Assembly (NCBI RefSeq): GCF_039729195.1
Contig: NZ_CP155796.1
Span: forward strand, 4,526,001-4,590,000
Reading direction: 5' to 3'
Origin: Mycobacterium sp. DL
GTDB lineage: Bacteria; Actinomycetota; Actinomycetes; Mycobacteriales; Mycobacteriaceae
DNA length: 64,000 nucleotides
Each line of letters begins with the position of its first letter. Position 1 is the stretch's first letter. Below the pieces are notes generated by a model, which worked only from the letters and a program-made list of their open reading frames with translations, made no database searches and had not been told where the DNA came from. Shown one piece after another: positions 54,362 to 63,364 of this stretch. A program made the translations under genes and the position numbers.

Positions 54362-55423
54362 CTAACCGCCGATCGCGCTCATCGGGCGGTCGGGCTGGAC
54401 AAAATCCGGGTCGTTGATGCCGTGGCCCGCGGCTTTGGCCCACATCGCGGCACGCCACGCGGCCTCGAGGGCGTCGTCGTCTGCGCCGGAGCGCAGGAGC
54501 GCGCGCAGGTCGGTCTCCTCAGTTGCGAACAGGCAGTTGCGGACCTGGCCGTCGGCGGTCAGCCGACTGCGGTCGCACGCGGCACAGAAGGCGTGCGAGA
54601 CCGACGCGATGATGCCGACCTTGCCGGACAGCCCGGCCTGATCGTGGACCTGCCACAGCTGTGCCGGCGCCGACCCGCGCGGAGTCGGGTCGGGGGTGAG
54701 CGTGAACGCACCCTGCAACGTGCGGAGGATGTCGTCGGCGCTGATCGCGCGGTCGCGCTCCCAGGCATGCCCGGCGTCGAGCGGCATCTGCTCGATGATG
54801 CGCAGCTGGTAGCCGTGCTGCAGACAGAAGCGCAGCAATTCCACGGCGTCTGCGAGCCCGGTGACCGGATCGAGCACCGCGTTGACCTTCACCGGGCTCA
54901 GGCCCGCTGCCTTGGCGGCGTCCAGCCCGGCCAGCACGTCGGCCAACTTGTCGCGGCGGGTGATGGCGGCGAAGTGCGCGGCGTCGACGGTGTCCAGTGA
55001 GACGTTGATGCGGTCGAGTCCGGCCGCCTTGAGCGCGGCGGCGCGCCGCGCCAGGCCGACCCCGTTGGTGGTCAGCGTGATCTCCGGACGTGGACGCAAC
55101 GCGGCCGTCTGCTCGACGACCGTCTCGAGGTGGGGAACCACCAGCGGCTCGCCCCCGGTGAACCGGACGCTGGTGATCCCGAGCCGGGTCACCGCGATGT
55201 GAAGCAGTCGGGTGAGTTCGGCGGGCTGCAGCTTCTGGTCACCGGGCAGCCAGTCGAGTCCCTCGGCGGGCATGCAGTAGGTGCAGCGCAAATTGCACAG
55301 GTCGGTCAGGGACACCCGCAGGTCGGTCGCGACCCGGCCGAAGGTGTCGACCAACGGGCCGTCCGCAGGCGCGGAGGACCGGATGCGGTGTACCGATGGC
55401 ACCCCGAGTCCGACGACAGTCAC
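54362..55423 (-). CDS. moaA: GTP 3',8-cyclase (MoaA)
   Basis: A 353-residue radical SAM enzyme for the first committed step of molybdenum-cofactor synthesis. LTDLCNLRCTYCMPAEGL holds the CX3CX2C cluster; VRFTGGEPLV is the SAM-binding GGEP; the C-terminal second [4Fe-4S] site has SHAFCAACDRSRLTADGQVR with NCLFATEE; the chain ends in a Gly-Gly needed for activity. GTG 55423 is chosen because it overlaps the upstream gene's stop by four bases; a longer frame to 55840 is open but is only the other frame of that gene. Confidence 0.95.
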   Translation of the reverse strand: MTVVGLGVPSVHRIRSSAPADGPLVDTFGRVATDLRVSLTDLCNLRCTYCMPAEGLDWLPGDQKLQPAELTRLLHIAVTRLGITSVRFTGGEPLVVPHLETVVEQTAALRPRPEITLTTNGVGLARRAAALKAAGLDRINVSLDTVDAAHFAAITRRDKLADVLAGLDAAKAAGLSPVKVNAVLDPVTGLADAVELLRFCLQHGYQLRIIEQMPLDAGHAWERDRAISADDILRTLQGAFTLTPDPTPRGSAPAQLWQVHDQAGLSGKVGIIASVSHAFCAACDRSRLTADGQVRNCLFATEETDLRALLRSGADDDALEAAWRAAMWAKAAGHGINDPDFVQPDRPMSAIGG

Positions 55424-55827
55424 GGCGCGGCTCCGAAGGCCGGCGAATTCACCGCATCGACCGGCACGATCTCCTTGCCGAGAGGCATCAGCGACACCGG
55501 GATCAGTTTGAGGTTCGCCAGCGCCAGCGGGATCCCGATGATGGTGATGGCCATCGCGACCGCGGTGATGATGTGACCCAGGGCCAGCCACACCCCGAAG
55601 AGGATGACCCAGAGGACGTTGCCGACCAGCGCGCCGGGGCGGGTTCCTGGCTTGTCGACGATGGTGCGGCCGAACGGCCACAGCGCATACGCCGCGATGC
55701 GCAGCGAAGCGAAGCCGAACGGGATCGTGATGATCAGGATGAAGCAGATGAGCGCCGCGAGGAGATAGCCGAGCGCGAGCCACAGTCCGCCGAAGACCAA
55801 CCAGATCACATTCAGTATCAGTCGCAT
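55420..55827 (-). CDS. YccF-domain membrane protein
   Basis: A 135-residue inner-membrane protein with two YccF repeats, each a hairpin of hydrophobic segments ending in a P-rich turn: [20 protein letters not shown] with [20 protein letters not shown], then [20 protein letters not shown] with [23 protein letters not shown]. The internal duplication is easy to see. Function of the family is poorly known. It heads the moaA-moaD unit, as Rv0870c does in M. tuberculosis. Confidence 0.92.
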   Translation of the reverse strand: MRLILNVIWLVFGGLWLALGYLLAALICFILIITIPFGFASLRIAAYALWPFGRTIVDKPGTRPGALVGNVLWVILFGVWLALGHIITAVAMAITIIGIPLALANLKLIPVSLMPLGKEIVPVDAVNSPAFGAAP

Positions 55828-55996
55828 CTTCTTCCTCCAACGATTTCTGCAGCCTACCTACATAAGGGGATGCTGGCGGCGGTGGCGTCCGAGTAAGATC
55901 GCCTCGGACGCGTCCCGACGCAGGCGGGGCGCTTTACTTGTGTACCCAACAGGTACAGACCTTTATTCGCTTCAGATAGACAAGCAGGTGAGACCA

Positions 55997-56407
55997 GTGC
56001 CGACCGGCCGGGTGAAGTGGTACGACACCGAGAAGGGCTTCGGGTTCCTCTCCCAGGAGGAGGGTGAGGACGTCTACGTGCGGTCCTCGGCGTTGCCCGC
56101 CGGTGTGGAAGGTCTCAAGGCGGGCCAGCGTGTCGAGTTCGGTGTCGCTGCGGGCCGTCGTGGGCCCCAGGCGCTGAGCTTGAAGCTGATCGATCCGCCG
56201 CCGAGCCTGAGCAAGACCCGCCGAGAGGCCGCCACGGTCGAGCACAAGCACACTCCGGACGAGTTGCACGGCATGGTCGAGGACATGATCACGCTGTTGG
56301 AGAGCGCAGTGCAGCCGGAGCTTCGCAAGGGCCGCTACCCAGACCGTAAGGTGGCGCGCCGCGTCTCTGAAGTGGTGAAGGCCGTCGCTCAGGAACTCGA
56401 CGCGTAG
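55997..56407 (+). CDS. cspB: Cold-shock domain protein (CspB-like)
   Basis: A 136-residue protein with an N-terminal cold-shock domain: [20 protein letters not shown] has RNP1 (KGFGFL), and [10 protein letters not shown] has the RNP2 position (normally VFVH; here VYVR). [20 protein letters not shown] and GPQALSL complete the barrel. A C-terminal helical extension of about 65 residues ([20 protein letters not shown]) is typical of the actinobacterial Rv0871 group. GTG 55997 matches the known start (PTGRVKWYD). Binds single-stranded RNA or DNA. Confidence 0.93.
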   Translation: MPTGRVKWYDTEKGFGFLSQEEGEDVYVRSSALPAGVEGLKAGQRVEFGVAAGRRGPQALSLKLIDPPPSLSKTRREAATVEHKHTPDELHGMVEDMITLLESAVQPELRKGRYPDRKVARRVSEVVKAVAQELDA

Positions 56408-56463
56408 CAGCTTGAGCCGGAACCGGGAGCCGGGGACGCACTGATGCGGGTATTACTGGGTGC

Positions 56464-57480
56464 ATGAGCTACGTCGCCGATTCCTCGTCCGCCAACGGTG
56501 AGTTCAACCGCGACACCGACTACATCAACACCCGGGTCACCGCCGACGGCCGAGACGGTTATCCCGTCGAACCCGGCCGGTACCGGCTCGTCGTCGCCAG
56601 GGCCTGCCCGTGGGCCAATCGCACGATCATCGTCAGGCGTCTGCTCGGGCTCGAAGATGTTCTCTCCATTGGCTTCTGCGGCCCGACACACGACGAGCGC
56701 AGCTGGACCTTCGACCTGGACCCGGACGGCGTGGACCCGGTGCTGGGCATCCACTACCTGCGCGACGCCTACAACAAACGCATCCCCGACTATCCCAAGG
56801 GCGTGACGGTTCCCGCCGTCGTGGACGTCCCGACCGGAGCGGTGGCGACCAACGATTTCGCACAGATCACGTTGGACTTCTCCACCGAATGGACGGCTCA
56901 CCACCGTGACGGCGCGCCGCAGCTGTACCCGGAGCCGCTGCGCGACGAGATCGACGAGGTGTCCCAACGCATCTACACCGAGGTCAACAACGGCGTCTAC
57001 CGGTGCGGATTCGCGGGATCCCAGCGCGCCTACGAGAAGGCCTACGACCGGTTGTTCACCGCGTTGGACTGGCTCACCGAGCGGCTGGCCGATCAGCGGT
57101 ACCTGGTCGGGGACACCATCACCGAGGCCGACGTCCGGTTGTTCACCACGCTGGCCCGGTTCGACCCCGTCTACCACGGGCACTTCAAGACCAACCGCAG
57201 CAAGCTCTCCGAGATGCCGGTGCTGTGGGCCTACGCACGCGACCTGTTCCAGACCCCCGGGTTCGGCGACACCACCGACTTCGTCCAGATCAAGCAGCAC
57301 TACTACATCGTCCATTCCGACATCAACCCGACCGGGGTGGTGCCCAAGGGGCCGGACCTGACCAACTGGCTCACACCGCACGGTCGGGAAGCATTGGGCG
57401 GCAGACCATTCGGTGATGGGACGCCGCCGCCGCCGACGCGGGAGGCGGAGCGGGTGCCGGCAGCGCATTCGGCTGGCTAG
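56464..57480 (+). CDS. Xi-class GST: thiol-dependent hydroquinone reductase (ECM4/YqjG-like)
   Basis: A 338-residue protein with a thioredoxin-fold N-terminal domain carrying ARACPWANRTIIVRRLLGL, the catalytic CPWA motif, and an all-helical C-terminal GST domain (LFTALDWLTERLADQRYLVG, ITEADVRLFTTLARFDPVYH). In other bacteria it reductively removes glutathione from quinone adducts; mycobacteria lack glutathione, so mycothiol is the probable partner (inference). A polar 35-residue C-terminal tail is present. Convergent with the next gene, 7 bp apart. Confidence 0.9.
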   Translation: MSYVADSSSANGEFNRDTDYINTRVTADGRDGYPVEPGRYRLVVARACPWANRTIIVRRLLGLEDVLSIGFCGPTHDERSWTFDLDPDGVDPVLGIHYLRDAYNKRIPDYPKGVTVPAVVDVPTGAVATNDFAQITLDFSTEWTAHHRDGAPQLYPEPLRDEIDEVSQRIYTEVNNGVYRCGFAGSQRAYEKAYDRLFTALDWLTERLADQRYLVGDTITEADVRLFTTLARFDPVYHGHFKTNRSKLSEMPVLWAYARDLFQTPGFGDTTDFVQIKQHYYIVHSDINPTGVVPKGPDLTNWLTPHGREALGGRPFGDGTPPPPTREAERVPAAHSAG

Positions 57481-57487
57481 CGGCCGG

Positions 57488-57970
57488 TCAATCCCACACG
57501 GTGCGGACCGACCACTCGGCGTGCGGCACCGGGAACTCGTCACCCGTTTCATCACGGACCAGCGTCGGAAGCTGCACCGCGATGCCGACGAGTCGGCCGC
57601 GCTGCGCGTCGACGGTCGGGATCGTCACCGCCAGCCGGGTATCGGGCCGGAACTCCTCGATCAGATCGGCGTCCTCGTAGGCGCGCAGCAGCACCCATGG
57701 TGCCTGCGAGATGGCGGACGGCACCGACAGCTGAATCGGATGGCGGCCGGTCACCGGCAGCTCGCCCTGTTCACCGGAGACGACGCAGTCGGTCGGGTTG
57801 AGCACCTCGCAGAACCGGAACGGGCCCACGCGGGCGAGGTGTCCCTGCGAGTAGGCGGAGATCTCGGGAGGCTGCGGGGTGTGGTCTCGGGACAACCGCC
57901 ACACCAGCACCCCGGTACCGGTGGACGCGACGAGCGCCACCGCCGCCAGCATGGCGACAACACGTTTCAC
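57488..57970 (-). CDS. DUF2771-family exported protein (Rv0875c-like)
   Basis: A 160-residue protein with an N-terminal signal or anchor (MKRVVAMLAAVALVASTGTG). The soluble part includes FRFCEVLNPTDCVV with two cysteines probably forming a disulfide outside the membrane, and IQLSVPSAISQAPWVLLRAY. Actinobacterial family of unknown function. Its first codons overlap the end of the transporter gene upstream by four bases, so the two are co-translated. Confidence 0.85.
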   Translation of the reverse strand: MKRVVAMLAAVALVASTGTGVLVWRLSRDHTPQPPEISAYSQGHLARVGPFRFCEVLNPTDCVVSGEQGELPVTGRHPIQLSVPSAISQAPWVLLRAYEDADLIEEFRPDTRLAVTIPTVDAQRGRLVGIAVQLPTLVRDETGDEFPVPHAEWSVRTVWD

Positions 57971-59697
57971 TCGCGCGTCACCGCCGCCGTGTCCATCGGT
58001 ACACCTTCCTGCTCGGCGAGCACCGGACGATTGCCTCCGAAACCGGGTATCAGCGACTCACCCCGGTAGCTCACGATCGTCTGGGCGAGGCCGAGCATCA
58101 GGATCGCGGTGATCGTGGTGAAGCCCACCCACAGATCGGTGTAGATCAACACCCCGGTGGCTCCGCCGGCGACCCACGACAGCTGCAGCAGCGATTCCGA
58201 TCGGCCGAACGCCGACGCCCGGGATTCCTCGGGTAGATCGTCCTGCAGTGAGGCATCCAGCGACGCCTTGGCGATCGCGCTGGCCCCCGACGTGACCAGT
58301 GTCGCCCCCGCGGCGACGAGCAGGTTGCCGGTCAGAGCCGTCACCAGCGCCACGGCCGTGACTGCGGTGGCACAGCGCACCACTAGACGCGCCGGATGCC
58401 CGAGGGTCAGCCGCGCGGCGGTGAAGTTGCCGGTGAAGTTGCCGATTGCTGCCGCCGCACCGATCAGGCCGAGGATGCGCAGCTGCTCCCATCCGCTGGC
58501 GTCGTGGGCCTTGGCCACAAACGCCGGATAGAGGAACAGAAATCCCACCATGACCTTGACGGTGCAGTTGCCCCACAGGGCGGTGATGATGTTGCGGCCC
58601 AGCGGTTGCCGCGTCTTGGTGGTGGCGCCGTGGGTATCCGTGCGGCGGCGCAGATCGTCGGCGCCGCCGTGGTAGCTGAGGGTGGTGGGGACCTCACCCT
58701 CGGTCACCTCCACCCACTTGGGAATGCGCATCGCCACAACGGCGCCGGCGACCGTCATCGCCACCACGATGTACAGCGCGCCGGGCATCTGGACGAGGCT
58801 GAACCCCCACTCGGCGGCCGCGGCGATACCGCCGCCGATCATGGTGCCGCCCAACAATCCGAACGTGGTCAGTCGGGAATTCACCCGCACCAGGTCGATC
58901 GAGGGCGGTAACACCCGTGGGGTGACGGCGCCTCGAAGCACCGAGAAGGACTTCGACAGCACCATCATCCCGAGTGCGCACGGGTAGAGCACCCATGACG
59001 GGAAGCTGCCCGTGGCGCTGTCGTAGTTGGCGATCAACACCACGGCCAGCACGGTGCGGAGCACAAACGAGGCCGCCAGCGCCACCCGCCGCCCGTGCTG
59101 CAACCGGTCCAGCGCCGGCCCGATCAGCGGGGCGATGACCGCGAACGGTGCGATGGTGATGAGCAGATACAGCGCGACCTTGCCCTTGCTCTCACCTGAG
59201 GCGGCCGCGAAGAACAGCGTGTTGGCCAGTGCGACCGCCATCGCCGCGTCCACCGCGAAGTTCGCCACCACCGGCCAGGTCAGTGCGGTCAGGCCGGACT
59301 TGTCCGCGCCGTCGGCGGTGGCCGCCCGGTGCACGAGGCCGTACATCTTCGACCCCATCTCGCGGCTGCGCTGCGCGGCGGCACGTGTCACCGTCACCTT
59401 CTCGCCGGCGCTCGCACCGGCGCGACCGGACGGATCGAAGCTGTCGTAGCGGGACGAGGAGCCCGAGTGGCGGGTGCTCTCGTCGAGGGGTGGCAGCCAG
59501 CGATTGCCGCCGTGGTTCGGCGGTGCAGGGTTGCGCGGCGTCCGTTGGCCGGGGCTCCAGTGCGGGTCGCTGGGGTAGTTCGCCATCCCGGGGTGTTCGC
59601 CCGCAGGTGGGCGCGGAGGGTAGTAGCGTGCACCATGCTGACCGCCAGGGTCCCGGTGGTCACGCCGCTCTCCGGTCACGTGTCGATTCTCCCCCAT
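57967..59697 (-). CDS. MFS-type membrane transporter (Rv0876c-like)
   Basis: A 576-residue protein. The first 120 residues are hydrophilic and Pro/Gly/Arg-rich. About 12 hydrophobic segments follow in the MFS pattern, including NFAVDAAMAVALANTLFFAA, the loop LIGPALDRLQHGRRVALAAS (motif A-like), and GFLFLYPAFVAKAHDASG between halves. The substrate is unknown. The start is uncertain because of the low-complexity N-terminus; later in-frame starts are possible. Confidence 0.85.
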   Translation of the reverse strand: MGENRHVTGERRDHRDPGGQHGARYYPPRPPAGEHPGMANYPSDPHWSPGQRTPRNPAPPNHGGNRWLPPLDESTRHSGSSSRYDSFDPSGRAGASAGEKVTVTRAAAQRSREMGSKMYGLVHRAATADGADKSGLTALTWPVVANFAVDAAMAVALANTLFFAAASGESKGKVALYLLITIAPFAVIAPLIGPALDRLQHGRRVALAASFVLRTVLAVVLIANYDSATGSFPSWVLYPCALGMMVLSKSFSVLRGAVTPRVLPPSIDLVRVNSRLTTFGLLGGTMIGGGIAAAAEWGFSLVQMPGALYIVVAMTVAGAVVAMRIPKWVEVTEGEVPTTLSYHGGADDLRRRTDTHGATTKTRQPLGRNIITALWGNCTVKVMVGFLFLYPAFVAKAHDASGWEQLRILGLIGAAAAIGNFTGNFTAARLTLGHPARLVVRCATAVTAVALVTALTGNLLVAAGATLVTSGASAIAKASLDASLQDDLPEESRASAFGRSESLLQLSWVAGGATGVLIYTDLWVGFTTITAILMLGLAQTIVSYRGESLIPGFGGNRPVLAEQEGVPMDTAAVTRE

Positions 59698-59767
59698 CCG
59701 GACGGCAGCAGGCGTGCGGGCGGCCGGTGTGGCTACATGTTGGCCCCGTCGGGCAAGATTGGAGGCA

Positions 59768-60613
59768 ATGGACAGCGTGACCGAACCGGATCAACAGTCC
59801 GAAGCGAACCCAGGGCAGGAACCGGCACCGGCGCAGGAACCGGTGGCGGCTCCTGAGCCGACCGCCGCCGAGGACGCGCCCGATCTCGCCGGGGTGCTGA
59901 TGGGCGCCGTTGCCGAGGCGCGCGCGGCCATCGTCGAGCACAGCGGCGAGGACAGCGTCGGTGAGTACCTGGGCGCGGGATTCGAGGACCCGACCGCAGC
60001 CACCCACCGATTCCTCGCCGAGCTTCCCGGCTATCGCGGTTGGCAGTGGGCCGTCGTGGTCGCAGCGTGCCCCGGTGCCGAGCAGGCCACGATCAGCGAG
60101 GTGGTGCTGGTACCCGGGCCGACCGCGCTGCTGGCTCCCAAGTGGGTGCCCTGGGATGAGCGGGTTCGCCCCGGCGATCTGGGCCCGGGTGACCTCTTGG
60201 CTCCGCAGACCGACGACCCGCGCCTGGTTCCGGGTTACACGGCCACCGGTGACCCGCAGATCGATGACGTTGCCGTCGAGGTCGGACTGGGTCGTCGTCA
60301 GGTGCTGAGCATGTGGGGGCGCGCCGACGCCGCCCAGCGTTGGCATGACGGCGAACACGGGCCGGGGTCTGCGATGGCCAGAGCGACCCGTCGGTCGTGT
60401 CGTGACTGCGGTTTTTATCTGCCCCTCGGCGGAGCCCTCGGGGTGATGTTCGGGGTGTGCGCCAACGAGTACGCCTCCGACGGACACGTCGTCGACGCCG
60501 AGTACGGGTGCGGTGCGCACTCGGACACCCCAGCGCCGGCCGGCACCGGGTCACCGTTGTACGACGCCTACGACGACGGCGTGCTCGACATGGTGGAACG
60601 CGCGGACAGCTAG
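59768..60613 (+). CDS. DUF3027-family conserved protein (Rv0877-like)
   Basis: A 281-residue protein. The acidic first 45 residues are followed by the conserved body: AAIVEHSGEDSVGEYLGAGF, YRGWQWAVVVAACPGAEQ, LAPKWVPWDERVRPGDLGPG, and a Cys-rich C-terminal part, ATRRSCRDCGFYLPLGGALG with MFGVCANEYASDG and VDAEYGCGAHSD, suggesting a metal site. Actinobacterial family without assigned function. GGAGG is only 2 bp before ATG 59768; GTG 59777 has better spacing (11 bp). Ends overlapping the next, convergent gene by four bases. Confidence 0.87.
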   Translation: MDSVTEPDQQSEANPGQEPAPAQEPVAAPEPTAAEDAPDLAGVLMGAVAEARAAIVEHSGEDSVGEYLGAGFEDPTAATHRFLAELPGYRGWQWAVVVAACPGAEQATISEVVLVPGPTALLAPKWVPWDERVRPGDLGPGDLLAPQTDDPRLVPGYTATGDPQIDDVAVEVGLGRRQVLSMWGRADAAQRWHDGEHGPGSAMARATRRSCRDCGFYLPLGGALGVMFGVCANEYASDGHVVDAEYGCGAHSDTPAPAGTGSPLYDAYDDGVLDMVERADS

Positions 60614-61062
60614 CGCTCCGCGGCCGCCTTGATGCGGTTCAGTGACAGATTCATGCCCTCGATCAGTTCGTCTTCGAAGCTGGGCACCCCGCCCATCATC
60701 GAGTTCACGAGGAAGTTCGACATTGCCGTCGTGCCGTTCTCGGCGTGCCGGGTCTCGATCAGTCGGGTGCCCGCCTCGGTGGGTTCGAGTTCGTAGCTCC
60801 ACACGGTGTGGTTCTCGTTGACCCGGAACGCGAGCTTCTTCTCGGGGATCAGCTCGGTGATGCGGCTGGTGGTGGGCCAGGCGAGGAACCCACGCCGATT
60901 GAAGTTGATGGTGCGGGCACCCTGGCGCATCCCACCGATCGGCTTCATCAGGCGGCACTGCGGGCTCCACTGCGGCATCTTCTTCAGGTCGGAGACCAGC
61001 GCCCACACCTTCGAAACCGGGGCATTGATGTCGATCTGCGCTTGCAGGACGGGTGCTGCCAT
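60610..61062 (-). CDS. SRPBCC-family (START/polyketide-cyclase-like) protein
   Basis: A 150-residue helix-grip fold protein: MAAPVLQAQIDINAPVSKVW is the typical first strand and helix, LVSDLKKMPQWSPQCRLM follows, TARTINFNRRG-type strands fill the middle, and a long C-terminal helix (FEDELIEGMNLSLNRIKAAA) closes the cavity. Such proteins bind hydrophobic ligands; ligand unknown. AGGAG 9 bp upstream supports ATG 61062. It is 11 bp downstream of the DUF2530 gene, likely same transcript. Confidence 0.85.
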   Translation of the reverse strand: MAAPVLQAQIDINAPVSKVWALVSDLKKMPQWSPQCRLMKPIGGMRQGARTINFNRRGFLAWPTTSRITELIPEKKLAFRVNENHTVWSYELEPTEAGTRLIETRHAENGTTAMSNFLVNSMMGGVPSFEDELIEGMNLSLNRIKAAAER

Positions 61063-61073
61063 TGCTGCTGCTC

Positions 61074-61325
61074 CTAGTCGAGGCCGCTCTGTGCGCCGCG
61101 CGATCCGCGGCGCACGGCGTGACGTTGCCACAGAAATATCGATGTGCCAAGAACGCCGACACCCAAACCGGCGACCGTGATCGGCCGCCAGTCGTGCAGC
61201 GAACTCACCGTGAAAGCGAGCACCGCTGCGATCAACCAGGCGCAGGTGATGACGGCGATGACGGGCCACGGCGCCCGCAGCGCCGCGGGAAGCGCGGGCG
61301 GCTGAGGTGGTTCGGACGCGGTCAT
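61074..61325 (-). CDS. DUF2530-family small membrane protein (Rv0879c-like)
   Basis: An 83-residue protein with two transmembrane segments, WPVIAVITCAWLIAAVLAFT and TVAGLGVGVLGTSIFLW, joined by a short loop, and a basic C-terminus RHAVRRGSRGAQSG. The longer open frame to 61937 is a shadow of the rRNA methylase gene. No known function. Confidence 0.82.
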   Translation of the reverse strand: MTASEPPQPPALPAALRAPWPVIAVITCAWLIAAVLAFTVSSLHDWRPITVAGLGVGVLGTSIFLWQRHAVRRGSRGAQSGLD

Positions 61326-61430
61326 CACCTGCGAACGTAGTCGATCGCCGGTCGAGTGCCGAGAGGCGCTGGGTAGTCTCGACGCCGTGAGAGCTGTCGG
61401 ATGCACTGGCGACGGTGACGAAAACGCGTG

Positions 61431-62249
61431 ATGGCCAACGTCATCGACGTCGCCGACCCCGGTGACTCCCGGCTCGACGACTTCCGGGACCTCAACAGCG
61501 TCGACCGTCGGCCGGACCTGCCCACCGGAAAAGGGCTGGTGATCGCCGAGGGCGTCCTGGTGGTGCAGCGGATGCTCGCCTCCCGGTTCACACCGCGTGC
61601 GTTTCTGGGAACCGATCGGCGGCTGGCTGAACTCGGTGCCGACCTCGACGGCGTCGACGCGCCGTTCTACCGGGCGTCTGCCGAGGTGATGGCCGATGTG
61701 GTCGGCTTCCACCTCAATCGTGGGGTGCTCGCGTCGGCATCGCGCGCCGCCGAGCTGACGGTGGCGCAGGTGCTCGACGGCGTGAGGACGGTCGCGGTGC
61801 TCGAGGGCGTCAACGACCACGAGAACCTCGGGTCGGTGTTCCGCAACGCCGCGGGGCTGGGGGTCGGGGCGGTGGTCTTCGGCAGCGGATGCGCCGACCC
61901 GTTGTATCGACGTGCGGTCCGGGTCTCGATGGGCCACGCCCTGCTGGTGCCTTTTGCTCGGGCGCAGAACTGGCCTCGAGACCTGGAGTTATTGCGCAAC
62001 AAGAACTTTCGCATTCTTGCGATGACCCCGGACCCGGCGGCGCCGTCGCTGGCCGAGGCGATGACCGGGCTGGCCGGGCAGCCGGTGGCGGTCCTCGTCG
62101 GTGCCGAGGGGCCGGGCCTTCAGGAGCACACGATGCGGTCGAGCGACATGCGCGTGCGCATCCCGATGTCGCGGGGGACCGACTCACTCAACGTCGCCAC
62201 CGCCGCGGCGCTGGCATTCTATGAGCGGGACAGGGACAGGGAGATATGA
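61431..62249 (+). CDS. SpoU/TrmH-family RNA 2'-O-methyltransferase
   Basis: A 272-residue SPOUT-class enzyme. An N-terminal substrate-binding domain (KGLVIAEGVLVVQRMLASRF) precedes the knotted catalytic domain with motif 1 NDHENLGSVFRNA, motif 2 VLVGAEGPGL and motif 3 RIPMSRGTDSLNVATAAAL. It methylates a ribose 2'-OH in rRNA or tRNA; the target is not predictable. A GTG immediately before the ATG (61428) is an alternative start. Corresponds in order to Rv0881. Overlaps the next gene by ATGA. Confidence 0.93.
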   Translation: MANVIDVADPGDSRLDDFRDLNSVDRRPDLPTGKGLVIAEGVLVVQRMLASRFTPRAFLGTDRRLAELGADLDGVDAPFYRASAEVMADVVGFHLNRGVLASASRAAELTVAQVLDGVRTVAVLEGVNDHENLGSVFRNAAGLGVGAVVFGSGCADPLYRRAVRVSMGHALLVPFARAQNWPRDLELLRNKNFRILAMTPDPAAPSLAEAMTGLAGQPVAVLVGAEGPGLQEHTMRSSDMRVRIPMSRGTDSLNVATAAALAFYERDRDREI

Positions 62250-62527
62250 CTGACGACTCCACACCCTGGGCGACCGGTTTGACGTTGGCGGCGTTCGTCG
62301 CGGCCGTGATCGCGGCGGCGATCGTGGTGCTGAGCATCGGTCTGATCAGGGTTCATCCGCTGCTCGCCGTCGGCCTCAATCTTGTTGCGGTGGGCGGGCT
62401 GGCCCCGACGGTGTGGGGATGGCGGACGGTGCCGGTCTGGCGGTGGTTCGTGCTCGGATCGGCCGTCGGTGTGGGCGGCGCCTGGATCGCTCTGCTAGCG
62501 CTGGCCGCCGCTGGAACGTACGCCTAG
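62246..62527 (+). CDS. Small membrane protein (Rv0882-like)
   Basis: A 93-residue protein with three hydrophobic segments: LTLAAFVAAVIAAAIVVLSI, LLAVGLNLVAVGGLAP and FVLGSAVGVGGAWIALLALA. No known domain. Translation is coupled to the methyltransferase (ATGA). Its 3' end overlaps the convergent sepH gene by 33 bp. Confidence 0.82.
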   Translation: MTDDSTPWATGLTLAAFVAAVIAAAIVVLSIGLIRVHPLLAVGLNLVAVGGLAPTVWGWRTVPVWRWFVLGSAVGVGGAWIALLALAAAGTYA

Positions 62528-63274
62528 CAGCACGTCTTCCCACGCCGGCACAGCGGGCCGGCTCTTCTTCGGGCGCGGGGGCTTTGTCGTCGGCGGCGGC
62601 TCGGGAGCCTCGGTGGGCGTCGTGAGCGGTGCGTCGGGTTCCTCGAGTGCCAGTTGCGCGACGGGCGCCAACGGGCGCAGCGGCCGGGCGAAGCTCGGGT
62701 CGATCAGCTCGCAGGCCGCGTCGTCGAACGCGGTGACGGTCCCGCCGTGCGCACCGGGGGCGAATCGGAAGTGCGCTTGGAGTTCCGACCTACCCGCTGT
62801 CCACGCCACCTGCACGGTCCAGCGGCCGTCCTCGTTGCGCCAGGCGTCCCAGACGGTGAGGTCGGGGTCGAGGCCGCGCGAGACCAGGGAGGTGGAGACG
62901 GTCTCCAGCAGCGTCAGCACCGACGGGCCGTCGGCGAGTACGGGATGGGCCGCGGTCGCCAGTTCGGCGGCGCGGTCGCGCTCCAGAAGCACCGGGTGGG
63001 CGAATCGCTCCACGCGCGCGATGTCCATTCCCGAGGCCGCCGCGACCTGTTCGACGGACGCGCCCGCGCGGATTTTCGACTGGATCTCTTTGGGGCGCAG
63101 CATGTTCTTGACCTCGACATCGATCGCGGTTTGGTTCGAACTCACCTGGTCGCCGCGCACCGCGGCCTTGAGGCGCTCGTCGGAGCGCAGGACGAACTTC
63201 TCTCCGGAGTCGTCGGTTTCGCAGATGATCCGTCGGCTGTCCACATCGAGTCCGACGACCTTGAGTTCCCGCAT
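62495..63274 (-). CDS. sepH: Septation protein SepH
   Basis: A 259-residue actinobacterial cell-division protein (DUF3071). MRELKVVGLDVDSRRIICET opens the conserved N-terminal domain; LRPKEIQSKIRAGASVEQVA with AAASGMDIARVERFAHPVL is the helix-turn-helix that in characterised SepH interacts with FtsZ; the rest is a less conserved region and a Pro-rich tail ending KKSRPAVPAWEDVLLGVRSS. It stimulates FtsZ assembly at division sites. Position matches Rv0883c, next to serC. Confidence 0.93.
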   Translation of the reverse strand: MRELKVVGLDVDSRRIICETDDSGEKFVLRSDERLKAAVRGDQVSSNQTAIDVEVKNMLRPKEIQSKIRAGASVEQVAAASGMDIARVERFAHPVLLERDRAAELATAAHPVLADGPSVLTLLETVSTSLVSRGLDPDLTVWDAWRNEDGRWTVQVAWTAGRSELQAHFRFAPGAHGGTVTAFDDAACELIDPSFARPLRPLAPVAQLALEEPDAPLTTPTEAPEPPPTTKPPRPKKSRPAVPAWEDVLLGVRSSGGQR

Positions 63275-63364
63275 TTCGACCTCCTCCGGGCTGTTGCCGA
63301 GCCCGATACGGAGGTCACCCTACTGCGTTATCAACCCGTAACCGGGGTGACACGCGGCAGTCGA

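Noticed and set aside
54362..55840. Extension of moaA by 139 codons upstream
   Set aside because: The extra part is the wrong frame of the YccF gene; GTG 55423 with a four-base overlap is the natural start.
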